From contig CAJTFG010000003.1 in NCBI GenBank assembly GCA_910575705.1, forward strand, positions 124,001 through 188,000: a stretch of DNA of 64,000 nt. Direction: 5' to 3'. Under the pieces are notes generated by a model, which did no database searches, was not told the DNA's origin, and saw only the letters and a list, made by a program, of their open reading frames with translations. Position numbers and translations under genes: made by a program. Positions 15,901 to 25,360 of this stretch are shown piece by piece (the first letter of the stretch is position 1; every line of letters starts with the position of its first letter). This DNA comes from Erysipelotrichales bacterium. Lineage in GTDB: Bacteria > Bacillota_I > Bacilli_A > Erysipelotrichales > Erysipelotrichaceae.

Positions 15901-16842
15901 CTACAATGCTTTTATATATGCTTCCAACAAATCTATTACCTGCTTCAGATTCTCTTCCTCGTAAACAGTATCCTTACTCGTTCCAGTATGCTTAACGCAA
16001 AGATCACCTTTTTCATCTAAGGTTCCGGAAGAGATCATAACAGCTTTAGGAAAATGATCCATCATCGTCTGAAAACGCTTTTTGTCATCCATCTCCATCT
16101 GTTTCCATTTTACCTTATGGAAACGATTCAGCTCCTGTGCCAGCTTTTTGGAATTCACAGGATACCCGATAGCAATATTCTCGCCTGTAGCAATGCAATT
16201 TAAACAGATCATACCGGGAGTGCGGTTTTGCTTTTTCAACTCTTCCGCCGCTAACGCAGCACCCGCATAGCGATTCTTATTCTGATCCGCGAATAAAAAA
16301 CATACCTTTTTACGTGTCTCTTTATCGAAACGCTCGGCCAATTCCAAAGCGGCAATGATCGAAAGAGTATTGCGATTGACATTGTTTCGGTTCATAAACC
16401 CTCGTGAAAGATAAAAGATCAAAAAAGCGATCATGACGTACATGAATACCGTCATCCCCAAGCGCAGCCGTGCATCTTCTATGAGCGAAGGAAGAAACGA
16501 AGTACCGACAAGCAGCATCATATATACGACAAGTGCGGGACCGTATACATAAAACACTTCTTTCATGCTGGAACGATTTCCGTTCAGCGGGTAATATTTC
16601 GGATCAGGCCAAAGCAGCTTCTGTGGAGTATCGTATGGAATATATAAGACGGTTTTCGCATGCTTCGGGTTTCCAAACAGAACATTATCAACCTTGACAA
16701 ATCCTTTTTTACCATGAAACCGCATGCTCGTATATCCGAGATTTTCCATATCCTGTGTGATCTCCTGCAAAAAAAGATCCTTCTGTTTTCTCGTAAATCT
16801 CGTTCCTCTTTCCGTAATATATTTTTCCGATGATGCTTTCAT
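15901..16842 (-). CDS. M28-peptidase-like membrane protein lacking metal ligands
   Basis: A 313-residue protein with two membrane spans in the middle (about residues 90-145) inside what is otherwise an M28 aminopeptidase-like fold. Recognisable blocks are V-L-Y-I-P-Y-D-T, N-R-N-T-L-S-I-I-A-A-L-E-L-A, C-F-L-F-A-D-Q-N-K-N-R-Y-A-G-A and the C-terminal H-T-G-T-S-K-D-T-V-Y. In active M28 enzymes the corresponding segments read H-x-D, D-N-x-S-G and E-E; here the first histidine is proline, the aspartate is asparagine, and the glutamate pair is Q-N. It is therefore probably not an active zinc peptidase. The start at 16842 follows GGAG. It precedes cls. Confidence 0.7.
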   Translation of the reverse strand: MKASSEKYITERGTRFTRKQKDLFLQEITQDMENLGYTSMRFHGKKGFVKVDNVLFGNPKHAKTVLYIPYDTPQKLLWPDPKYYPLNGNRSSMKEVFYVYGPALVVYMMLLVGTSFLPSLIEDARLRLGMTVFMYVMIAFLIFYLSRGFMNRNNVNRNTLSIIAALELAERFDKETRKKVCFLFADQNKNRYAGAALAAEELKKQNRTPGMICLNCIATGENIAIGYPVNSKKLAQELNRFHKVKWKQMEMDDKKRFQTMMDHFPKAVMISSGTLDEKGDLCVKHTGTSKDTVYEEENLKQVIDLLEAYIKAL

Positions 16843-16912
16843 ACGCTTCTCCAATCTATCGTTAAGAATTATTATACTATATATCATACGATTTTAACAG
16901 AGCACGATACGT

Positions 16913-18490
16913 TTATTCACTGTCCAATTCCCTGCCGTTCATCATATTTTTACAAGAGAAGATAATCAGAAAGGAGATCACGACATTCATAGATAATGAC
17001 GAGTATGTCATGATCGATACCGCGGTATCATCAAAGCTGAAATTACTGGAAGATAATACATAGATTACCGCAAAAGCAATGCTCGGCACTGCTGACAAAA
17101 GCATGATCAGCATCCGCATCATGTTCTCCAGCATGGCGTTGTTTCTGCTTTTAAAAATACGTACACTTGCTACACTTGATGATAAAAAGACAAGCAAATA
17201 TCCCCAGAGCATAACGATATACTGTACGATGAGCAAAAGCGGTTTCTCATAAACCATACCCGCGATCCCGACAGCAAGCAAGGTGAGAAGCATGACTTTT
17301 TCCAATGTCGGCAACATGACATACAACAGCTTTTTCAAAGGAGCGTCGGGGATCAGATATATCTGATAGTTTTTCAGCTCATGCATCATATCGCTGTCTT
17401 GGATCATCGCAAATAACCAAAAGACAAGCATATAACAAAATACAGGGAATCCGCCGTGAGGCAGAAAAAAGGAAACCAGAAAATAGATCATGACAACAAG
17501 GATATCCTGTAAGCGAAGAAAGCTTCGCGTCTTTTTCATGAGCAGAATATTCTTGGAATAAATAGCACCTGCCCCTTCCATAAATTTTACATATGTCTTT
17601 TTTACCTTGACCTCTTGCATAAAAGAATTTTGCTTTCCGCTTTTAATGTTTTCCATATAATGTGTCAAAGCTGCAGAATCCATCATCGCCTGTTCGTAAA
17701 AGTCGCCTTTAAAATTTAAAAAGGCAGCCGCCAGTAGTACATACGACAACAGGAGCAGCGCGATCCCCAAGATCATCGATAACCAATTTTGCATTACAAA
17801 AGAGATCAATATCAGCTTTACCCATCCGAACACAGGAATAAGGTAGAAAAGGGAACTTTCCGCAAAACTCATCAAACCCGTTTTTATTTCAAAGTGATTT
17901 ATCGCCAACGAAAGCAAAAAAACAACAATGATGACAACGATCATACCCGCTGCCGCAAGATGGTTCAAGCGTTTATATCTTTCATTTGTGATCGCCATGA
18001 TATACAGAAAGTCAGTCGCATTGATCCAAAACAGATAAAGAAGCGTAAAACAAAGAAAACACAACAGCAAAAAAGGAAGATTCATAGGCATTCCGAAACT
18101 AAAGCTTACCATGATAAACAATACAAACAATGAAAACGTACTCGCTCCCAAAATACTCTGCAGCATGAGATAACCCATGATCTGCGTACGGGTAAACGGA
18201 CCGCAAAACAGATAAAAACTGTCCTGTTCATAAAACAAGGCTTTTCGCTTTTGCAGAAGCTGTGTGAAGATCATAACCGCACTAAAGCCCAGCCCTAAAA
18301 GAATCGACAGATGGACACTTTGCATATTAAAAGATATCTCTGCCTTCTCACTGCTTTTCAACATCATCACAAACAAACCACCGTATATAACGACCATGAT
18401 GATTGTAAAAAGAGCCGTCGTCCATCTGCGAAACAAATTACGAATAACCGCCTTCTGCTTCATCAGCCACAGGCTAATCAGCACTTTCAT
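16913..18490 (-). CDS. ABC exporter permease subunit
   Basis: A 525-residue membrane protein with about a dozen hydrophobic segments and few charges, typical of large two-half ABC-2-like exporter permeases. It starts inside the 3' end of the ATPase gene (17-base overlap, GGAGATTCGG before the ATG at 18490), so the two are translated together. The substrate is unknown. No lipoprotein or peptidase partner is nearby that would hint at bacteriocin or lantibiotic export. Confidence 0.8.
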   Translation of the reverse strand: MKVLISLWLMKQKAVIRNLFRRWTTALFTIIMVVIYGGLFVMMLKSSEKAEISFNMQSVHLSILLGLGFSAVMIFTQLLQKRKALFYEQDSFYLFCGPFTRTQIMGYLMLQSILGASTFSLFVLFIMVSFSFGMPMNLPFLLLCFLCFTLLYLFWINATDFLYIMAITNERYKRLNHLAAAGMIVVIIVVFLLSLAINHFEIKTGLMSFAESSLFYLIPVFGWVKLILISFVMQNWLSMILGIALLLLSYVLLAAAFLNFKGDFYEQAMMDSAALTHYMENIKSGKQNSFMQEVKVKKTYVKFMEGAGAIYSKNILLMKKTRSFLRLQDILVVMIYFLVSFFLPHGGFPVFCYMLVFWLFAMIQDSDMMHELKNYQIYLIPDAPLKKLLYVMLPTLEKVMLLTLLAVGIAGMVYEKPLLLIVQYIVMLWGYLLVFLSSSVASVRIFKSRNNAMLENMMRMLIMLLSAVPSIAFAVIYVLSSSNFSFDDTAVSIMTYSSLSMNVVISFLIIFSCKNMMNGRELDSE

Positions 18491-19184
18491 CCGAATCTCC
18501 TTCCGTACTTGCAAAGAATGTTTCTTTCAATGTTTCCTCCTGCGTATCTTCACGCTTTACGCGATTGATGATCTGCCCTTTATCCATGATATAGGCAACA
18601 TCCCATATCTCTTCTACCACATCAATGATGTGTGTAGAAATCAAAATACTAACGCCATCCGCTTTTAAATCCTGAAACAACCGCAGCGTTTCCTCAATAC
18701 TTGCCGGATCCAATCCTACCATCGGTTCATCCACTAACAACGCACGAGGTGAAATGATAAGTGCGAGAAGCATAGACAGCTTTTGCCGCATTCCCTTAGA
18801 CAGTTCTTTTGCGATGCTGTTTCTCTTATCCTCTAAATGAAACAAAGCGATGTATTTATCTGCCAATGCCTTATAATCCGCACAGCGATACGCTCTTCCA
18901 ATAAACTCCACATGCTCGTCAATCGTCAGCAGATCATAAAGGATCGGTGCTTCCGGTATGTAACCAAAACAGCGCTTTGCCTGAATCGTTCGATTGTCAT
19001 ATCCACAGATGCGGATAGTTCCTTTAAACTTCAGCAAGTTGACAATGCTTTTTATCGTGGTTGACTTCCCAGCACCGTTCGGTCCTAAAAGAATCGTGAT
19101 TTCTTTCGGTTTTGCAATTAAATCTATATTTTCTACCGCTGTAAAAGCCCCATATGCTTTCGTTAATCCGTTTACCTCAATCAT
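18474..19184 (-). CDS. ABC transporter ATP-binding protein
   Basis: A 236-residue ATPase: Walker A G-P-N-G-A-G-K-S-T near residue 34, signature L-S-K-G-M-R-Q-K near residue 129 (K instead of the usual second G, common in exporter ATPases), Walker B A-L-L-V-D-E-P, and switch S-T-H. It follows an XRE regulator by about 40 bases and overlaps its permease gene. Together 19430 to 16913 form a self-regulated exporter operon. Confidence 0.92.
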   Translation of the reverse strand: MIEVNGLTKAYGAFTAVENIDLIAKPKEITILLGPNGAGKSTTIKSIVNLLKFKGTIRICGYDNRTIQAKRCFGYIPEAPILYDLLTIDEHVEFIGRAYRCADYKALADKYIALFHLEDKRNSIAKELSKGMRQKLSMLLALIISPRALLVDEPMVGLDPASIEETLRLFQDLKADGVSILISTHIIDVVEEIWDVAYIMDKGQIINRVKREDTQEETLKETFFASTEGDSDESAD

Positions 19185-19223
19185 GACAGCCTCTTTCTAT
19201 GTCCTTTTGTGACATGTATATCA

Positions 19224-19430
19224 TCATTCCTCTTTTTTATCATCAAATGTAAATACTTTTTCAATAGAGGTATGAAAAAGCTTAGCGATCTTATGAGCCA
19301 GAAGGATCGACGGATCATATCGTCCGCGCTCCAGGGAAATGATCGTCTGTCGGGAAACCTGACATAACGATGCCAGCTCCTCCTGTGTCATTTTTTTCGA
19401 TGATCGTAATTCTCTTATGCGATTATTCAT
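19224..19430 (-). CDS. small XRE-family repressor
   Basis: A 68-residue helix-turn-helix protein: I-R-E-L-R-S-S-K-K-M-T-Q-E-E-L-A, then V-S-R-Q-T-I-I-S-L-E-R-G-R-Y-D-P-S. It is of the small SinR-like class that heads ABC operons. A perfect palindrome lies between its promoter and start, so it probably represses itself and the exporter genes behind it. The gene begins with a GGAGGATAT ribosome site. Confidence 0.92.
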   Translation of the reverse strand: MNNRIRELRSSKKMTQEELASLCQVSRQTIISLERGRYDPSILLAHKIAKLFHTSIEKVFTFDDKKEE

Positions 19431-19444
19431 ATATCCTCCATATC

Positions 19445-19460
19445 GTAAAGTTCACTTTAC
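19445..19460. promoter_or_regulatory. palindromic operator of the XRE/ABC operon
   Basis: Perfect 16-base palindrome GTAAAGTTCACTTTAC just downstream of the -10 element. A second half site, GTAAAG, lies in the spacer of the promoter (near 19475-19482). Confidence 0.75.
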
Positions 19461-19466
19461 AAAAAT

Positions 19467-19495
19467 AGTATAGTCAGCTTTACATAAAAAAGCAA
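19467..19495 (-). promoter_or_regulatory. promoter of the XRE/ABC operon
   Basis: TTGCTT (19490-19495), 17 bases, TATACT (19467-19472) on the minus strand. It overlaps a weak hairpin (AGCATC/GATGCT near 19497-19515) that may terminate cysKE. Confidence 0.6.
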
Positions 19496-19515
19496 GCATC
19501 CCTTAAAAAAAGATG

Positions 19516-20040
19516 CTAAGAGGACGCACCTTTTTCTCTTGCCCGATTGCCGATTACCGTACTATGCGGATTTGTGCTTTTTGTTACAACAGCATTTGCA
19601 CCAATCTTCGTATAATCGGCAATATAAATATTGCCCAATACTTTTGCGCCGGCACCGATCATCACATGGTTTCCTACACTTGGATGGCGTTTACAATGCT
19701 CATGTCCCGTTCCTCCCAAGGTAACGCCATGATAGATCAGACAATCATCACCGATAACCGCCGTCTCTCCGATCACGACGCCCATTCCATGATCGATGAC
19801 AAGTCCTCTGCCGATAACGGCTCCCGGATGAATCTCAATCCCTGTCCAAAAACGGGCGATATTGGAATTCAGCCGCGCTAAAAAATATAAATGATGACGA
19901 TATAGAAAATGCGAAACACGATGGAATATCAAGGCTTTGATATGCGGATATAACAGAAAAACCTCTAAGCGGGAATGCGCGGACGGGTCTTCATAGAACA
20001 CCCGATCGATATTGTAGCGAAGATCTTTGATAAGGCTCAT
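19516..20040 (-). CDS. cysE: serine O-acetyltransferase
   Basis: A 174-residue hexapeptide-repeat acyltransferase that makes O-acetylserine for cysteine synthesis. The N-terminal helical part is followed by the left-handed beta-helix with [12 protein letters not shown], which holds the catalytic histidine, then [10 protein letters not shown]. It overlaps the end of cysK by 4 bases (ATGA), so the two enzymes are made together, as fits the known cysteine synthase complex. The usual C-terminal tail used for complex formation is short here and ends in S-S. Confidence 0.95.
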   Translation of the reverse strand: MSLIKDLRYNIDRVFYEDPSAHSRLEVFLLYPHIKALIFHRVSHFLYRHHLYFLARLNSNIARFWTGIEIHPGAVIGRGLVIDHGMGVVIGETAVIGDDCLIYHGVTLGGTGHEHCKRHPSVGNHVMIGAGAKVLGNIYIADYTKIGANAVVTKSTNPHSTVIGNRAREKGASS

Positions 20041-20927
20041 AATTTTTCCTCAAACGGAAGAACAGACAAATATTTTTCTCCGCCATCCGGCGCGATCGTC
20101 ACGATTGTACTATCCGGATAGTAGCGTGCAAGACGCTTGGCCAATACCAGATTGGCACCGCTGGATATCCCTACTAAAATTCCTGTTTCTCTCGCAAACT
20201 GCACCGTTTCCCTTATCGCTTCCTCATCATCGATCATCATGATATCGTCCATCAGATCTCTATCTAAAATAGAAGGCACAAAGCCGGCACCGATCCCCTG
20301 AATGCGGTGTGACCCTGCTTCATGTCCGCTGATAACAGAACTCTTTAACGGCTCCCCTGCAATACAGCGAATATGCGGATCATGTTCCTTCAGCCTTCTG
20401 GCAATACCCGTAAAGGTTCCACCAGTACCAACAGCCGCAACAAAGATATCAATATTCGGTACCTGAGCAAGTATCTCTTTTCCGGTAGTTTCATAGTGAA
20501 TATCCGCATTGGCAGGATTTTCAAACTGCTGCAAAGAAACATATTCCGGGTGCTCTTTCATAAGCGATTTCATCATTTCCAAAGCAGCCTTCATACCGCC
20601 GCTGGCTGCACTTAGCCGCAAGTCTGCTCCATAAGACTTTATCAGCGCTCTGCGCTCCGCGCTCATACTCTCCGGCATGATGATAATTACGGGAATTTTA
20701 TATACGGCTCCTAACATCGCTAATGCGATCCCTGTATTCCCACTCGTCGCTTCGATCAAAACCGTATCTTTCGTTATCATTCCCTTTTCCATTGCCGAAC
20801 GCAGCATACCGAGCACTGCCCGATCTTTTATACTTCCGCCAACATTGAATTTTTCAAGTTTTACATGAATATTCGTATCCTTGATATGATACATCGGCGT
20901 ATTGCCAATCAGTTTTAATGTTTCCAT
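20037..20927 (-). CDS. cysK: cysteine synthase (O-acetylserine sulfhydrylase)
   Basis: A 296-residue PLP enzyme that converts O-acetylserine and sulfide to cysteine. The PLP lysine is in G-G-S-I-K-D-R near residue 36, the substrate loop T-S-G-N-T-G near residue 65, and the phosphate-binding G-T-G-G-T near residue 170. I-G-A-G-F-V-P-S is also present. The start at 20927 was chosen for GGAGGACTAT directly upstream. It is first in a two-gene operon with cysE. No T-box or S-box is evident in the 150 bases upstream. Confidence 0.95.
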   Translation of the reverse strand: METLKLIGNTPMYHIKDTNIHVKLEKFNVGGSIKDRAVLGMLRSAMEKGMITKDTVLIEATSGNTGIALAMLGAVYKIPVIIIMPESMSAERRALIKSYGADLRLSAASGGMKAALEMMKSLMKEHPEYVSLQQFENPANADIHYETTGKEILAQVPNIDIFVAAVGTGGTFTGIARRLKEHDPHIRCIAGEPLKSSVISGHEAGSHRIQGIGAGFVPSILDRDLMDDIMMIDDEEAIRETVQFARETGILVGISSGANLVLAKRLARYYPDSTIVTIAPDGGEKYLSVLPFEEKL

Positions 20928-21179
20928 ATAGTCCTCCATACGTTCCATTGTACGCACACATATTCAGAAGTTTCATCGATTTTCATAAAAATGAAAACAT
21001 TTCATATTGGAATCATTTTATCATAAATATTCCGCATTGTCATGATGAAAAAAAGAATCCCCTATTATTGTATGTTATACATGAAATCGCTTTTTACAAA
21101 AACGGATAATATCCTTATTTCTCCTCAATGTTTTCTTTTTTAACCATAGCCTTCTCTGATTCCTTTAAGCTTCTGTATT

Positions 21180-21398
21180 GAGCCGGACGCTGATAGCTTA
21201 TATTGGTTGTACTCGTTCCCCTCCATGTTTCCGCATACGTAATTCTTCCGGACTCCACGATTATATACCCCAGTCGTCTATCGATAACAGAGGATAACGT
21301 GACACAGGGATCATGAGAGGTACCGTTGATCCAAGACATCTCTATAATTTTCGACTCCATGTAAACAACAGGGACAAAATGGGCATAAGAAATCGTGC
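21180..21398 (-). repeat. relic repeat unit 1 (GCACGATTTCT ... CAGCGTCCGGCTC)
   Basis: The 219-base unit shares both ends with units at 21559 and 27335. An open frame of 105 codons runs through it on the minus strand (21115-21432). Its translation ends R-G-T-S-T-T-N-I-S-Y-Q-R-P-A-Q, like the W-L-R-S ... G-x-R-P-A-L finish of DUF6273/C-lectin-like surface domains. Read as a decayed gene end, not as an active gene. Confidence 0.5.
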
Positions 21399-21558
21399 AC
21401 CATAGAAACGAACACCCTAACCTCATTATCATTTTTACCTACCTTTATATAAAGGATAACAGATACTATGAAAATAGTTGCTAGTAAATATTGAAAATAC
21501 CTATCCTCTGTATGTTATATAGAACTATGATGCTTACCTCAGTTACCTAATATGTACA

Positions 21559-21825
21559 GAGCCGGACGCTGAAAGGAAATAGCGTGAGGGTAGGATACAA
21601 AATGTGCGCCGGTATTGATGCAGTTATAACCGGAGCGTCCTAAATAGAGCGGGTTATGAAGGGACAGCGAGTGATTCCCTATGGAAGATGTCCAATAAAT
21701 TTCGTATTTGACATTTGTCAAAGGAGGAAAATAAAAAGCGGGGTTCAGATTGCCGGTGCATTCGTACAGAGCAGTACAGCCAGTTGAATGAGTAACCGAT
21801 ATCTTCTGATGATAAGAAATCGTGC
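21559..21825 (-). repeat. relic repeat unit 2
   Basis: A 267-base unit with the same ends. The minus strand translates without stop as S-T-I-S-Y-H-Q-K, then W-T-S-S-I-G-N-H-S, then G-R-S-G-Y, and ends I-S-F-Q-R-P-A-L-Y-I-L. A stop precedes it and no good start or ribosome site is seen, so it is a fragment. The rest of the gap 20928-21936 holds nothing else I can name. Confidence 0.55.
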
Positions 21826-21913
21826 TACTTAGTAGGACTCCCTAACCCTATTAAAAAATTCCCGCCCTCTTTATCATCGATCTTCCTTCTGACACCATCA
21901 TATCTGATCCATA

Positions 21914-21938
21914 TATAAAAAGCAGCAGTAATGCTGCT
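21914..21938 (-). terminator. terminator behind the LUD gene
   Basis: Arms AGCAGC and GCTGCT around ATTA-like loop followed by TTTTTATAT on the minus strand, overlapping the stop codon. Confidence 0.75.
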
Positions 21939-22575
21939 AATATCCAAACACACCATCAACAAAAATTACCTTAATACGATCTTTTTTCTGCTGCCAACGT
22001 ATTGTGACATATGCGGAACAAATACGCTCCTTAGATGCGCAATCCATACAATGTCCTACTTTTGAACAAGGCGTCAGCTTATGCAAACGAAGACAGTTGG
22101 CAGGTGCCGCTATCTCTTCCACACGTCTTTTGGCTTCTCCCAGATCACGGACGATCTTATTGGCAGAAACGATCAGTAAAACTTGATCAGGTCCGAAGAT
22201 CACAGCGGCTGCCCGATTCCCGTTTCCATCAACATTATAGATCTCCCCATCTTCCGTGATCGCATTCGCACTGCATACATACGTATCCGACATAAACGCC
22301 ATACGGTGACGCTGCTTTTGTTCTTCCTTCGAAAAAGAACGGTCGTTCTCAATGAGGGTAATATCGCGATCACGCAGCATATCCAATACACCCGTTTCTT
22401 CCAAGGTGACGGAACCTCCGGCGCTGACCTGCTCCCCATCCTTGATAAAAGAAGATACAAGTTGCCGCAGCTCCTCCGCATTATTGCACATATAAGTAGG
22501 AAACCCTCTTTTCTCCAAACCTTTTCGTGCATTTGATATACGTATTCTCATCCATTCGCGCATCTGTTCATTCAT
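21937..22575 (-). CDS. LUD-domain protein (lactate-utilization-like)
   Basis: A 212-residue protein of the LUD family (LutC/YkgG-like): S-A-G-G-S-V-T-L-E-E-T-G near residue 53, F-M-S-D-T-Y-V-C-S-A-N-A-I-T near residue 95, and V-S-A-N-K-I-V-R-D-L near residue 138. The C-terminal part carries cysteines in N-C-L-R, C-S-K-V-G-H-C-M-D-C and I-C, which could bind a metal. Stand-alone LUD proteins have no proven reaction; lutA and lutB are not nearby. It overlaps the carbonic-anhydrase-like gene by 4 bases (ATGA). Confidence 0.85.
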   Translation of the reverse strand: MNEQMREWMRIRISNARKGLEKRGFPTYMCNNAEELRQLVSSFIKDGEQVSAGGSVTLEETGVLDMLRDRDITLIENDRSFSKEEQKQRHRMAFMSDTYVCSANAITEDGEIYNVDGNGNRAAAVIFGPDQVLLIVSANKIVRDLGEAKRRVEEIAAPANCLRLHKLTPCSKVGHCMDCASKERICSAYVTIRWQQKKDRIKVIFVDGVFGY

Positions 22576-23078
22576 CGTTTTTCCTCCTGATATATTCGTG
22601 CTAACGCTACATAATGCTGTGCATTTTTTCTTATCATCTGTTTCTGTTCTTCGCTTATCTGCCGGATGGTCGATACCGGTGAACCGTAAACGACACTGTT
22701 GGGAGGGATCATTTTATGTTCGCTCACAAGCGATCCGGCTCCGATGATCGTATTTTCCCCAATGTGAGCACCATTCATGATGATCGCTCCCATACCGATC
22801 AAAACATTATCCTCGATACAGCAGCCATGCAATATACAACCATGTCCCACAGAGACATATCTTCCGATTTCCAGCTTATGTCCCGCATCGGTATGTAAAA
22901 CACAGCCATCCTGAATATTAGAGCCTTCCTTTATTAAAATCCCATGATTATCTCCGCGCAGTACCGCCTGAAAAAATACAGAAGCATCTCTTTGTATTTC
23001 TACATTACCGATCACATCCGCACTATCTGCGACCCATCCTCGTATACAGGGTTCATGTGTTTGGAATTTCCGTATCAT
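22572..23078 (-). CDS. gamma-carbonic-anhydrase-like hexapeptide protein
   Basis: A 168-residue left-handed beta-helix protein of the YrdA/PaaY type. The metal-site histidines are visible in V-S-V-G-H-G-C-I-L-H-G-C and in the preceding H-T-D-A-G-H. Some family members are zinc or iron carbonic anhydrases; many have no shown activity. It is cotranslated with the LUD gene (4-base overlap). A TATAAT element lies about 25 bases upstream, right after the feo terminator. Confidence 0.88.
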   Translation of the reverse strand: MIRKFQTHEPCIRGWVADSADVIGNVEIQRDASVFFQAVLRGDNHGILIKEGSNIQDGCVLHTDAGHKLEIGRYVSVGHGCILHGCCIEDNVLIGMGAIIMNGAHIGENTIIGAGSLVSEHKMIPPNSVVYGSPVSTIRQISEEQKQMIRKNAQHYVALARIYQEEKR

Positions 23079-23120
23079 AACTACCTCCTGCTTTTTTATT
23101 ATTATACTACTCTTTACGAT

Positions 23121-23149
23121 AAAAAAGAAACCGGACTATGATCCGGTTT
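23121..23149 (-). terminator. terminator of the feo operon
   Basis: Arms AAACCGGA and TCCGGTTT with a 6-base loop followed by CTTTTTTA on the minus strand; it includes the stop codon of the small feo gene. Confidence 0.85.
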
Positions 23150-23321
23150 GCGAATGATCTCCTGGATGATCTTTTTTATACTCCTCATAAAATCGAAAAG
23201 ACGAACATGATGAACAGTCCTTGTGGCAATGATGACAGCCATCCTTTTTCTTAGAACGAGTTGCATAGGCGATTACAGCCAGTATGGCGATCAATGCGAG
23301 AATTACAAGAACATCACTCAA
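23136..23321 (-). CDS. FeoB-associated Cys-rich membrane protein
   Basis: A 61-residue protein: one membrane helix (L-V-I-L-A-L-I-A-I-L-A-V-I-A-Y), a basic stretch R-S-K-K-K-D, then C-H-H-C-H-K-D-C-S-S-C. This is the small FeoB-associated family found behind feoB in many Firmicutes, thought to assist iron uptake. I place the start at the TTG at 23321, which overlaps the feoB stop (TTGA) and is preceded by AGGGAGAG; the family normally begins at this point. Last gene of the feo operon. Confidence 0.85.
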   Translation of the reverse strand: MSDVLVILALIAILAVIAYATRSKKKDGCHHCHKDCSSCSSFRFYEEYKKDHPGDHSQTGS

Positions 23322-25360
23322 ACTATCACTCTCCCTATCTGATAGATCAGCATGGCCGTAATATAGGCGATCCCCGTTTGAAACGCTGCGGTAGCCAGAG
23401 CCTGTTTCATGGAACCAAGTTCTCGCTTTGTTGCGGCAAATGCTGCAATACAAGGCATATAAAGAACCGTAAAAGCCAAATAAGCATAAGCGCTTAAAGG
23501 CGTAAAGATCGTCTGCAGTGCTTGGGTCAATCCTGCATCACTGGACGATTGCGTCAATACGCTCAAGGTAGATACAACACTTTCTTTAGCGGTAATACCT
23601 GTTACCAAAGCGGTAGATGCCCGCCAATCAGAAAAACCCAGAGGCGTAAATAAAGCAGATACCCACGTACCGAAAGAAGCAAGCATGGAAGAAGCACTGT
23701 CCTCTACTAGGTGCAGTCGGAAATCAAAGCTTTGCAAAAACCAGATGATCATACTGGCTACAAAGATAATGGTAAAAGCCTTGCGCAGAAAATCCTTGGC
23801 TTTTTCCCACATATGAAGCAATACGCTTTTGGCATCCGGAATGCGGTATGCGGGAAGCTCCATAACAAAAGGAACCGGGTTCCCCTTAAATATTGTATTC
23901 TTCAAAAATAATCCTGATACAACGGCAACGAGCATTCCCAACAAATAAACACTGATCATGACCACAGCAGTATGATCCGGAAAAAAAGCTGCGGTAATCA
24001 TTCCATAGATCGGTAACTTGGCACTGCAGGACATGAAAGGAGTTAACAAAATCGTCATCTTGCGATCGCGCTCAGAACTCAGTGTTCGCGTAGCCATGAT
24101 CGCCGGTACACTACAGCCAAAACCGATCAGCATCGGCACAAAACTGCGTCCGGACAAACCGATCTTACGAAGCGCCTTATCCATAACAAACGCCACTCTG
24201 GCCATATATCCGCTGTCTTCCAAAAGTGATAAGAAAAAGAATAAGATGACGATCAACGGAAGAAAGGAAAGAACGCTTCCTACTCCCGCACAGATACCGT
24301 CAATGATCAGAGAATGAAGCCATTCACTTACTTGTATCTCCGATAAAAAATCGGAAAATGCAGCGGTAAGCAAAGCGATGCCTTCTTCCATCCATCCTTG
24401 AAAAAAGGAACCGAAAACATTGAACGTCAAATAGAAGATCAAAAGCATGATCCCGATAAAAATAGGGATCCCAAAATATTTATGCGTCAGCCAATGATCG
24501 ATCTTCTCCGAACGAACCTGTTCTTTGGTATTATGGTGCTTATGAACACACATACGACATATCTCTTCGATAAACGTATAACGCATGTCTGCCAAAGCCG
24601 CCTCCCGATCCGTATCCAATGCATGCTCCATCGCTTCTGTGATATGTTGAATGATATCGATATCCTCTTTATGAAGATGCAGCGATTCTAAAATGATCGG
24701 ATCGCCTTCTACCAGCTTAGTTGCCGCAAAGCGTACCGGATAACATCCCTGCTGTGCGTGATCCTCAATAATATGTGCGATCGAATGGATAGCCCGATGA
24801 ACTTCCCCCTTACAGAAATCCGGATGATGCTCATGCTTTTTTTCCTGCTGATGATCATACGCATGTTGCAAGGCTGTTTTTTTCACAACGCGCATTAATT
24901 CCGCTATACCGTCATTCTTACTCGCAGATATCGGTATGACAGGAAGATGCATGCTTTGCGCAAGCCGATCAACATCGATGCTGTTGCCGCTGGCAGTCAC
25001 TTCATCCATCATATTCAACGCGATGATCATCGGCGTATCCAGTTCCATCAACTGTAAAGAAAGATATAGATTTCGCTCTATGTTGGTAGCATCCACAATG
25101 TTGATGATCGCATCCGGCTGCTCCTTCAATATAAAATCTCTCGTTACGATTTCCTCGTTCGTATACGGAGACAATGAATAAATCCCCGGTAAATCGACCA
25201 GTGTCATATCGGCATGCCCTTTGATCTTTCCCATCTTTTTTTCAACGGTTACCCCAGGGAAGTTTCCTACATGCTGATTGCTTCCCGTCAATCGATTGAA
25301 TAAAGTCGTTTTACCACTGTTTTGATTACCCGCCAGCGCAATAAGATATTCCTTTTCCAT
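23318..25360 (-). CDS. feoB: ferrous iron transporter FeoB
   Basis: A 680-residue Fe(II) importer. The N-terminal G domain has G-N-Q-N-S-G-K-T-T (G1, about residues 10-18), D-L-P-G-I-Y-S-L (G3) and N-M-M-D-E (G4). A helical linker rich in histidine (Q-Q-E-K-K-H-E-H-H) follows, then about eight membrane spans with the two Gate motifs. The start at 25360 overlaps the feoA stop and follows GAGGAAGTGTG. It is translated with feoA and the Cys-rich peptide. Confidence 0.96.
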   Translation of the reverse strand: MEKEYLIALAGNQNSGKTTLFNRLTGSNQHVGNFPGVTVEKKMGKIKGHADMTLVDLPGIYSLSPYTNEEIVTRDFILKEQPDAIINIVDATNIERNLYLSLQLMELDTPMIIALNMMDEVTASGNSIDVDRLAQSMHLPVIPISASKNDGIAELMRVVKKTALQHAYDHQQEKKHEHHPDFCKGEVHRAIHSIAHIIEDHAQQGCYPVRFAATKLVEGDPIILESLHLHKEDIDIIQHITEAMEHALDTDREAALADMRYTFIEEICRMCVHKHHNTKEQVRSEKIDHWLTHKYFGIPIFIGIMLLIFYLTFNVFGSFFQGWMEEGIALLTAAFSDFLSEIQVSEWLHSLIIDGICAGVGSVLSFLPLIVILFFFLSLLEDSGYMARVAFVMDKALRKIGLSGRSFVPMLIGFGCSVPAIMATRTLSSERDRKMTILLTPFMSCSAKLPIYGMITAAFFPDHTAVVMISVYLLGMLVAVVSGLFLKNTIFKGNPVPFVMELPAYRIPDAKSVLLHMWEKAKDFLRKAFTIIFVASMIIWFLQSFDFRLHLVEDSASSMLASFGTWVSALFTPLGFSDWRASTALVTGITAKESVVSTLSVLTQSSSDAGLTQALQTIFTPLSAYAYLAFTVLYMPCIAAFAATKRELGSMKQALATAAFQTGIAYITAMLIYQIGRVIV

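Noticed and set aside
19490-19516. Strong terminator behind cysE
   Set aside because: The AGCATC/GATGCT stem is short with a long T-rich loop; only mentioned as weak.
20928-21114. T-box or S-box leader for cysK
   Set aside because: No T-box bulge sequence or S-box core found; only A/T-rich DNA.
21115-21432. 105-codon minus-strand frame as an active gene
   Set aside because: No ribosome site of quality and it matches two other degenerate units; treated as a relic repeat.
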